64,000 nt of DNA from Glycomyces artemisiae. Its GTDB lineage: Bacteria; Actinomycetota; Actinomycetes; Mycobacteriales; Micromonosporaceae. Positions 58,590 through 64,000 of the stretch are shown piece after piece (position 1 is the first letter of the stretch; every line of letters starts with the position of its first letter). The stretch lies in NCBI RefSeq assembly GCF_003002955.1, contig NZ_PVTJ01000004.1, forward strand, positions 310,001-374,000, given 5' to 3'. Under the pieces are notes generated by a model. The model was not told where the DNA came from, searched no databases, and saw only the letters and a list, made by a program, of their open reading frames with translations. The position numbers were made by a program, and so were the translations under genes.

Positions 58590-59774
58590 ATGCGACGAAT
58601 GGTGCTGAACGCCGCTCTCGGCCGGTCCGCCCGGGTCCGCCGCGACCCCGCCGAGACGCTCGCGCTGTGGCGCAAGTGCATCCGCGAGACCGTCGCCGCC
58701 GCGGACACCGAACCCGACCTGCGCGACTGGGAGTTCATCGAGGACCTCGGGTTCCTCCTCCAATGCTTCGCCGCCGTACCGGAACTCACCCCGCTGGGCT
58801 GGACCCTCCAGCTCCGCGGCGCCGTCCACCGGCTGGAGAACCGCCTGCGCGTCAAGTGGATCCACGCCCAGAACCCCCTGGTCGGGGCCGCGCCGGTCGA
58901 GCGGCCGATCTTCATCGTGGGCCTGCCCCGCGCCGCCACCGGCCTCGCCCACCGCGTCCTCGCCGCCGCCCCCGGCCACCGCGCCCCGCACCTGTGGGAG
59001 ATGCAGCGCACCGGCCTCCCCCGCGACGACGCCGCCCGCGGCCGCACCGCCATCGAACGCCAGGTCGCGGCCCTGCGCCGCCTCGCCCCCGACTACGACG
59101 CCGCCCGCCCCCTGCGGGCCGACCGGCCCGAGGAGCACACCGCCGTCCTGTGGCGCACCTACGCGCCCCTCGCCGCCGCGCCCCTGCCCGAGTACCGGAC
59201 CTGGCTCGACCAGCAGGACGCCACCGGCGACTACGAGTACCTCAAGCTGGTCCTCCAGGTCCTCCAGTACGGCGCGCCGCCGCGGCGCTGGATCCTGCGG
59301 TTCCCCGGCGACGTCGCCCACCTCGACGTCATCCGGCACGTGTTCCCCGACGCGGTGTTCGTCTGGATGCACCGCGACCCGGTGGCGGCCGTCCCGTCGT
59401 TCTGCTCGACCGTGGAACGCCTCACCGCCCTGCACTGCAAGGAGGTCGACCCCCTCGCGATCGGCCGGACCTGGCTGCCGGTCCTCGCCGAGTCGATCGA
59501 ACGCGGCCGCAAGCTCCGGCGCTCCCTCCCCGACGACGCGGTCGCCGACGTGAACTACCACCGCTTCACCGGGTACCCACACGAGTTCGCACCGCGCCTG
59601 TTCGAGCGCATCGGCGCCCTTTGGACCGTCTCGGACCGCAACGGCCTCAACGCGATCCTCGACGAGCACCGCCCCGACCACGAGTACGCGATGGACCGCT
59701 ACGGCTTCGGGAAACCCGACGTCGAAGCGGCCTTCGGCGACTACCGGGAGCAGGTCGCGGCGCTGCGCGGGTAG
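58590..59774 (+). CDS. Sulfotransferase-fold protein with an altered PAPS loop
   Basis: 394 residues matching the Sulfotransfer_3 family: PIFIVGLPR strand, LWEMQRTGLP, the ILRFPGDVAHLDVIRHVFPDAVFVWMHRDP core (3'-phosphate loop region) and NYHRFTGYPHEF. The 5'-phosphosulfate loop, normally GLPRSGTT-like, reads GLPRAATG, losing the Gly-Thr-Thr that cradles the sulfate. PAPS-dependent transfer is therefore doubtful; a different nucleotide or a non-enzymatic role is possible. ATG 58590 follows AAGGACGCCCC. Confidence 0.85.
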   Translation: MRRMVLNAALGRSARVRRDPAETLALWRKCIRETVAAADTEPDLRDWEFIEDLGFLLQCFAAVPELTPLGWTLQLRGAVHRLENRLRVKWIHAQNPLVGAAPVERPIFIVGLPRAATGLAHRVLAAAPGHRAPHLWEMQRTGLPRDDAARGRTAIERQVAALRRLAPDYDAARPLRADRPEEHTAVLWRTYAPLAAAPLPEYRTWLDQQDATGDYEYLKLVLQVLQYGAPPRRWILRFPGDVAHLDVIRHVFPDAVFVWMHRDPVAAVPSFCSTVERLTALHCKEVDPLAIGRTWLPVLAESIERGRKLRRSLPDDAVADVNYHRFTGYPHEFAPRLFERIGALWTVSDRNGLNAILDEHRPDHEYAMDRYGFGKPDVEAAFGDYREQVAALRG

Positions 59775-59840
59775 GCGGCACCGCACCGCCGGGCCGTGAC
59801 TCGCCCCACAGCGGTTTGCGTTCGAGCGCGCTCGAAGCCA

Positions 59841-59846
59841 TAGCGT
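59841..59846 (+). promoter_or_regulatory. -10 box of a leaderless gene
   Basis: TAGCGT, 7 nt before ATG 59854. Confidence 0.5.
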
Positions 59847-59853
59847 TCCGGGC

Positions 59854-60708
59854 ATGACACAGCAGACCTGGATCATCACCGGCGCCGCCCGCGGGCTCGG
59901 CCGCTCCATCACCGCCGCCGCACTCGACGCCGGCGCGAACGTCGTCGCCGCCGTGCGCCGCCCCGAAGCGCTCGCCGACCTCGCCGCGGCCCGCGCCGAC
60001 CGCTTCCTCGCCGTCCCCTACGACGTCACCGACACCGCCGCCGCGCCCGGCCTCGTCCAGGCCGCCCTCGACCGGTTCGGCCGCGTCGACGTCCTCGTCA
60101 ACAACGCGGGGCGGGCCGTCGTCGGCGCCGTCGAGGAGGTCGACGACGCCCAGCTGCGCGACCTCATGGACCTCCACCTCTTCGGCCCCGCCGCGCTCGT
60201 GCGCGCCGCGCTCCCGGCCATGCGCGCGCAGCGCTCGGGCACGATCGTGCAGATGAGCAGCCAGGGCGGGCGCATCTCCTTCCCCGGCGTCGCGGCCTAC
60301 TCCGCGTCCAAGTTCGCCCTCGAAGGCTGGTCCGAATCGCTCGCCGGGGAGGTCGCCCCGTTCGGCGTCCGCGTCATGATCGTCGAGCCCAGCCGCTTCC
60401 GCACCGGCTTCCACGGCTCCCTCGAATTCACCGACGCCGCCGACGCCTACGGCGACGCGCTCGCCGCCGTCCGCGCCGACATGGCGGGCGTCGACGGCCG
60501 CCAGGAAGGCGACCCCGACCGGGCCGCCCGCATCATCGTCGACCTCGCGACCGGCGACGACGTCCCCCTGCGCCTCCCGCTCGGCGCCGAGGCCGTCACC
60601 CGCCTCTACGCGGCCTGCCAGCGCGACCTCGACTCGATCGAGCGCCTCGCCGACCTCGCCCGCTCGGCCGACTTCGAGGGCGTGGCGCCTTCGGTCCGGC
60701 CGGTCTAG
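59854..60708 (+). CDS. Short-chain dehydrogenase/reductase
   Basis: 284-residue classical SDR: NAD(P) motif TGAARGLG (residues 9-16), NNAG strand DVLVNNAGRAVVG, catalytic Ser in VQMSSQGGRISFPG and YSASK catalytic pair. Length and the C-terminal extension resemble enzymes using lipid or steroid-like alcohols, but the substrate is unknown. Leaderless. The MerR gene downstream begins so close that its -10 box overlaps this stop codon. Confidence 0.94.
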   Translation: MTQQTWIITGAARGLGRSITAAALDAGANVVAAVRRPEALADLAAARADRFLAVPYDVTDTAAAPGLVQAALDRFGRVDVLVNNAGRAVVGAVEEVDDAQLRDLMDLHLFGPAALVRAALPAMRAQRSGTIVQMSSQGGRISFPGVAAYSASKFALEGWSESLAGEVAPFGVRVMIVEPSRFRTGFHGSLEFTDAADAYGDALAAVRADMAGVDGRQEGDPDRAARIIVDLATGDDVPLRLPLGAEAVTRLYAACQRDLDSIERLADLARSADFEGVAPSVRPV

Positions 60709-60711
60709 GTT
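60706..60711 (+). promoter_or_regulatory. -10 box of a leaderless gene (overlaps SDR stop)
   Basis: TAGGTT, 6 nt before ATG 60718; its TAG is the stop codon of the SDR gene. Confidence 0.45.
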
Positions 60712-60717
60712 TGGCCC

Positions 60718-61194
60718 ATGGCCACCGACGAACTGCTGACGAGGGCGCTCGAATCCCTCGGCGACGACGGCCCGGTCTCGGTCGAGGCGATCCGCAGCCT
60801 CGCCGACCCGGCCGCCGTCCCCGAGTCGATGACGATCGCCGAGGCTGCCGACCTCCTCGACGTCTCGGCCCACACGCTCCGCTACTACGAGCGCGCGGGC
60901 CTCGTCGAGGTCTCCCGCGACAGCCTCGGCCACCGCGTCTACGACGCCGCCGCCGTCCGCCGCCTCGTCTTCCTCACCCGCATGCGCTTGTCGGGCATGC
61001 CGATGCGCGACCTCCAGCACTACATCGCGCTCGTCGACGAAGGCGCGGGCACCGTCCCGGAGCGCCTCGACATGCTCATCGAGCACCGCGACACGATCCG
61101 CCGCCGCATCCGGGAGCTCACGCTCTCCCTCGCCGCCACCGAGTTCAAGATCGCCACGTACGGCGGCGACGCGGGCCCCGACGCGATCGACTGA
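60718..61194 (+). CDS. MerR-family transcription regulator
   Basis: 158 residues. A ~37-residue N-terminal extension precedes the MerR HTH (MTIAEAADLLDVSAHTLRYYERAGLVEVSRD, about 38-68) and the RVYDAAAVRRLVFLTRMRLSGMPM wing. The C-terminal coiled-coil dimerisation helix lacks the Cys of metal-sensing members, so it belongs to the NmlR/SDR-linked aldehyde or unknown-ligand group. Adjacent to the SDR gene, which it probably regulates. Confidence 0.92.
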   Translation: MATDELLTRALESLGDDGPVSVEAIRSLADPAAVPESMTIAEAADLLDVSAHTLRYYERAGLVEVSRDSLGHRVYDAAAVRRLVFLTRMRLSGMPMRDLQHYIALVDEGAGTVPERLDMLIEHRDTIRRRIRELTLSLAATEFKIATYGGDAGPDAID

Positions 61195-61195
61195 A

Positions 61196-61771
61196 TCAGG
61201 CGCGGTTCCTGCGCCGCAGCCACCACAAGACCTGGAGCGCCGCCCCGAGCGCGGGCAGCCCCAGGAACGCCCACGCGAACAGCTCATCCTTCGTCACCCA
61301 GTCGATCCCCGGGTAGTACGACGTGTCCGATGACAGCACCCGCAGCCCGACCCCGATGACGACGCACGCGAGCGCGGCCGCCCCGTAGGCGATCCTCCGG
61401 CCCGGCAGCGGCACCGCGGCGGCGACGAACACCGCCGCCGCACCGAAGTAGATGAACATGAATGCGAGCGGCGCCGGCCCCTCCCTGGCGATCATGAACG
61501 CCAGCACCGTGAGGTACAGCGCCACGGCCCCGGTCAGCAGCGCCCCAGCTTCGGCGAAGTACGTCCCTGCCCGCGGCCGCGGCATCCGCCACGCGGTCCA
61601 CAGCAGCCACGGCGCGGGGATCGCCAGCAGCACGACGAGCACCGCGATCGTGCCCCCGCTCAGAAAAAGCCAGCCGACCAGCGCCAGCATCCAGGCGACC
61701 GGGGCCGCAACCCAGCCCGCAACGGACTTCGCCGTCCCGGACCGGTCGACAGTGTTCGAAGTAGTGGTCAT
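61196..61771 (-). CDS. Polytopic membrane protein of unknown function
   Basis: 191 residues from ATG 61771: a short polar N-terminus (MTTTSNTVDRSG), about six spans (AAPVAWMLALVGWLFLSGG, TIAVLVVLLAIPAPWLLW and later segments) and a basic C-terminus WWLRRRNRA. No family recognised. Its stop abuts the MerR stop (61194/61196). Upstream signal is weak. Confidence 0.72.
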   Translation of the reverse strand: MTTTSNTVDRSGTAKSVAGWVAAPVAWMLALVGWLFLSGGTIAVLVVLLAIPAPWLLWTAWRMPRPRAGTYFAEAGALLTGAVALYLTVLAFMIAREGPAPLAFMFIYFGAAAVFVAAAVPLPGRRIAYGAAALACVVIGVGLRVLSSDTSYYPGIDWVTKDELFAWAFLGLPALGAALQVLWWLRRRNRA

Positions 61772-61963
61772 GCAGCCAGTCTCGCAACCCTGCGCAAGCG
61801 CTCCATCACTGAAATCGGACACGAATTGGAGGCTCCCCACAACAATCCCGCCCCGTCACCCCCGAATGCCCCGATTTTTTCTAGGTTCCCACCAAACGAT
61901 TCCGACCCCCCGGGGCAGTGAAGCGCACGATGGTCCAGTCGAGGCCGGATCGAGAGCGCGGAA

Positions 61964-61969
61964 TAGATT
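61964..61969 (+). promoter_or_regulatory. -10 box of a leaderless gene
   Basis: TAGATT, 7 nt before ATG 61977. Confidence 0.5.
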
Positions 61970-61976
61970 GGACGCC

Positions 61977-62387
61977 ATGGGTTCATGGGGAGTGAAGGCG
62001 CTTGAGAGCGACGAGGGCCTGGAGGTCCTCGACTTGGTCGAAGGGCTCACCCGCGACCGCGAGCAGGTCACGGCCGACGAGCTGGTGGCCGCCGCCCAAG
62101 AGTCAGGCCTCCTCGGCGACGATCCCGCAGTCGACGAGTACCTCTACGACATGACCGCCCTGGCGCTCGCCGAAATCCTCACCGGCGACACCGCGCACCT
62201 CGCAGACCCCGACTTCGCCGGAACGACCTTCGTCGCGACCCCCGCGGGCACCGCGACCCTGATCGAGTGGCTCTCCCAACTGCACGACGGCGATCCGGAC
62301 CGCGAGTTCCGAGAACTGCGAATGCACTCCCCTGAGCACGCCGACCACGTCACCGCAACCCTGAGCGCCCTGACCCGCGCCCGATAG
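61977..62387 (+). CDS. DUF4259-like protein
   Basis: 136 acidic residues beginning MGSWGVKALESDEGLEVLDL, the MGxWGxxxxxxD opening of the DUF4259 family, whose members often neighbour toxins or mobile DNA and have no proven biochemistry. No signal peptide or span. It is the last gene before the tRNA fragment and the GC drop, hence on the chromosomal side of the island junction. Leaderless start. Confidence 0.75.
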   Translation: MGSWGVKALESDEGLEVLDLVEGLTRDREQVTADELVAAAQESGLLGDDPAVDEYLYDMTALALAEILTGDTAHLADPDFAGTTFVATPAGTATLIEWLSQLHDGDPDREFRELRMHSPEHADHVTATLSALTRAR

Positions 62388-62455
62388 CGACAAGAAGAAA
62401 CCCCGCCTCTCAGCATTGACGCTGGTAGACGGGGAGAAACACCTGGAAACAAGTG

Positions 62456-62502
62456 TGGCCAGGGCCGGGGTCGAACCGGCGACCTTCCGCTTATCGGACG
62501 GA
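62456..62502 (-). other. 3' fragment of a tRNA gene; candidate att site
   Basis: On the minus strand: an anticodon stem-loop TCCGT-CCGATAA-GCGGA (anticodon position reads GAT, but position 33 is C instead of T), AGGTC variable loop, T-arm GCCGG-TTCGACC-CCGGC, acceptor 3' strand CCTGGCC and discriminator A. The 5' acceptor strand and D-arm are missing. A 3'-half tRNA copy is the usual scar at one end of an integrated element. The element would lie to the right. Confidence 0.6.
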
Positions 62503-62510
62503 CGCTCACG

Positions 62511-62735
62511 CTAGTCACGCAGAAACTCGCCGACCTGCGATTCACTCCAGTCCGAGATTGTCTCGCCATCAACAGCCACGAGTTCGAATCCCCTAAGCTC
62601 CACAAACGGACATACAGAACAAGAAGGCTCTTCATGTAAGCAGTACAAGGTCAGGATGACGAACGTGGTGCGGGACCCGATCGACCGCACCAGATAGCGA
62701 ATTCCGGGGCCCGAGGCTACAGACCACCCGCATTC
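62511..62735 (-). pseudogene. Possible 3' remnant of an unknown gene
   Basis: A frame ending VAVDGETISDWSESQVGEFLRD reads like real protein (mixed hydrophobic and acidic, Cys-containing CLHEEPSCSVCPF). Upstream, the frame runs antisense into the IS remnant and becomes Arg/Ser-rich. It may be a gene truncated by the insertion. Low certainty. Confidence 0.3.
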
Positions 62736-62741
62736 GTTGCC

Positions 62742-62904
62742 GACCGCTACCTCGACCGCGCCAGCGTCGAACCGGCCATCACCCGCCTCAAGCAACACCG
62801 CGCCCCGGTGCGACAAGCTCGCCATCCGATACCTGGCCACCGTCCACGTCGCCATCATCCTCAACCGGCTCCGCGGCTTACCAAACACGACCTGGGTCGC
62901 TCTA
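62742..62904 (+). pseudogene. C-terminal remnant of an IS5-type transposase, frameshifted
   Basis: DRYLDRASVEPAITRLKQHR in one frame continues after a +1 shift near 62802 as RCDKLAIRYLATVHVAIILN. Together they match the C-terminal signature of IS5/DDE_Tnp_1 transposases (NVVER..NRLKQ.R...TRYDKLA..YLA.VHLA). The rest of the element is gone, so it is inactive. Confidence 0.75.
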
Positions 62905-63263
62905 CCGGCGTCGCGGGCGCTCTGGTGTGCAATGGCGGAAGCGCAGGCCGTGAGAATTGCGAGGGTGCTCGAACGACGGACCGAGGTCCAATTGCACATC
63001 TGGTGCCGGTCGAGTCCGAAGCGTGTGAGGCTCGGCGACAGGAACGGATTGGATGCGGAGGGAGCTCTCGGTGAGGAACTGTGCACCATCAGTTCTTGGG
63101 AGGCTAAAAGGGGCTCCTTCAAGCCACGCAAGAATCACTCCAATAACATTAGTAGTTACTTCATCGTAAGGTTATTCAGTATGGTCTCCATGTACCGCGA
63201 AATTCTGAGCATCCTGCTACGCTCATGTCGTTTCCGACCCCTCGCCCTCGAAGGAATCTACGC
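62905..63263. other. Low-GC gene-free region of the island
   Basis: 359 nt without a supported gene. Base composition is visibly AT-richer (e.g. CAATAACATTAGTAGTTACT near 63141). A TACGCT word at 63218-63223 could be the promoter of the lipoprotein gene. Confidence 0.5.
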
Positions 63264-63668
63264 ATGACTGCCCGATTTCACCATTCAGCATCGCTCGCGC
63301 TGATTGGCATTGCCGGCCTTATGGTCGTCGCTGTAAGCGGGTGCGGAGACGAAGAGGAGAATCACGATTCCATCGCAGTTGATGAATCGGTGAGCGACGA
63401 GATCGATATAGTAATTCAAGGATTGCTATGGCTCGATGACGCCGGAGGCTGCTCGAACGAGTGCGAACTGGTGTCGGTAGAGGAGTCTTCCGATCCTGTC
63501 GCTTTCAGTTATGAAGCGACCTGGTGTGTGGTCTTTCAGCACCCCGAAGAAGACGAATACCATACCGGATTCGTCGGCCGTGATGGTCTCTTGTACGAGT
63601 GGATCGAGAGTGCCGAAGAAGAGGCGTTCCTCCGCGCTGGATGCGGAAATTACGAATCACGGTTATGA
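63264..63668 (+). CDS. Small lipoprotein of unknown function
   Basis: 134 residues with signal peptide LALIGIAGLMVVAVSGC (lipobox VSGC) followed by an acidic secreted domain. Four further Cys (GGCSNEC, TWC, GCGNYES) could form two disulfides. GAAGGAATC precedes ATG 63264. Codon usage is less GC3-biased than the rest of the window, consistent with acquired DNA. No family recognised. Confidence 0.75.
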   Translation: MTARFHHSASLALIGIAGLMVVAVSGCGDEEENHDSIAVDESVSDEIDIVIQGLLWLDDAGGCSNECELVSVEESSDPVAFSYEATWCVVFQHPEEDEYHTGFVGRDGLLYEWIESAEEEAFLRAGCGNYESRL

Positions 63669-63743
63669 AGCCTTAATACCAGCATGCATCTTTCGCGAAG
63701 GTGCTACGACCGCATTGGCGTCACCCCTTGAAAGGATGCCGAC

Positions 63744-64000
63744 ATGGCAGATAGCGACACTCCCGTTGTCCCTGGCGACGACGGGCTGAGCGTGGACCGC
63801 GCAGGCGAGTTCGTCAAGCAAGTCGAGGAATTCGTGATGAACGAGCCTCCGCCGGGGGCTGTTGCAGACTCGATCATTGGGGGCCGGCCCCACTGTTGTT
63901 CCGCAAGAAGCCCCGCCGCAAGCACCCCGGCAGCAACCCTCGCCCGAGGCGCCTCCGATCGCCGTGCCAAGGCAGCCGGAACGGCCTTGGTGGGCATGGC
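63744..64000 (+). CDS. 5' part of an unknown protein running off the window
   Basis: Starts MADSDTPVVPGDDGLSVDRA with AAAGGA before ATG 63744 and stays open to base 64000. The first ~50 residues are acidic and plausible; after IIGGR the sequence becomes Ser/Ala/Arg-rich and may have shifted frame. It lies 75 nt after the lipoprotein gene, within the low-GC block. Confidence 0.5.
   Translation, partial: MADSDTPVVPGDDGLSVDRAGEFVKQVEEFVMNEPPPGAVADSIIGGRPHCCSARSPAASTPAATLARGASDRRAKAAGTALVGM

Noticed and set aside
62902-63138. Short minus-strand open frame opposite the IS remnant
   Set aside because: No start signal and biased composition; considered non-coding.
1-64000. CRISPR array, prophage or rRNA operon
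   Set aside because: No regularly spaced repeats, phage structural genes or rRNA sequences were seen.

Overview
The window is chromosomal DNA from a high-GC Gram-positive actinobacterium (roughly 70-75% G+C by eye, with strong third-position GC bias). The lineage is shown by a WhiB-family iron-sulfur regulator, CarD, three LytR-CpsA-Psr (LCP) wall-polymer ligases, a PASTA-bearing PonA2-type penicillin-binding protein, LPXTG surface proteins, many leaderless genes and actinobacteria-restricted families (DUF3151, LpqE-like). Two blocks match the gene order known from Mycobacterium: lpqE / carD / ispF (ispD is missing between carD and ispF), and two ArsA-type ATPases / whiB4-type / ponA2. Genus cannot be fixed from sequence alone; a Glycomyces/Micromonospora-like filamentous actinomycete is plausible.

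Layout. 0-5 kb: a protein fragment, a glutamate-cysteine ligase family enzyme, a membrane protein and glyA. 4.9-9.5 kb: three tandem LPXTG-anchored paralogues; the first two share an ECF-like promoter motif. 9.7-14.8 kb: a small protein, P1-family peptidase, GH114-like lipoprotein, TPR-GGDEF diguanylate cyclase and a zinc-ribbon protein. 15-18.5 kb: three tandem LCP genes. 18.5-24.1 kb: a siderophore-interacting reductase with an iron box, a structured non-coding stretch, an ABC exporter with a hidden 37-residue membrane protein, and an orphan DesK-type kinase. 24.2-29.8 kb: tRNA-Tyr, a YajQ protein, RecD2, an AGCS symporter and a DnaQ-like exonuclease. 29.9-34.7 kb: LpqE-like/CarD/IspF, a TPR protein, a fumarylacetoacetase-like protein without its catalytic His, RidA and a DUF4177-type microprotein. 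34.8-40.7 kb: ArsA pair, WhiB, PonA2. 40.7-45.7 kb: ABC ATPase, EEP protein, tRNA-Ser, deoD and an acyltransferase. 45.8-49.6 kb: accD/acyl-CoA dehydrogenase operon behind a palindromic operator, Rieske lipoprotein and DUF3151. 49.6-54.3 kb: NhaA, Fur, a TnpB N-terminal-half protein, TauE and a CaX antiporter. 54.5-61.8 kb: aldehyde dehydrogenase, a MarR-controlled SnoaL/SnoaL/haloalkane-dehalogenase operon, sulfotransferase-fold protein, SDR and MerR. From about 62.45 kb GC drops: a tRNA 3' fragment, an IS5-type transposase remnant and short unknown genes mark the edge of an island running off the right end.

Functional threads are wall assembly (LCP x3, PonA2, LPXTG proteins, acyltransferase), c-di-GMP (GGDEF and YajQ), and iron/redox control (two similar iron boxes, SIP, Fur, WhiB, Rieske). 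Expression signals are unusually legible: at least 16 genes have a TAnnnT box 6-7 nt before the start codon and no Shine-Dalgarno, implying leaderless mRNAs, and nearly every convergent junction has a perfect 12-15 bp GC-rich hairpin. The best candidates for something undescribed are the RuvC-less TnpB-derived protein at 51.8-52.4 kb, the structured DnaA-box-bearing non-coding stretch at 19.6-19.9 kb, and the hidden microprotein heading the ABC operon at 22.7 kb.
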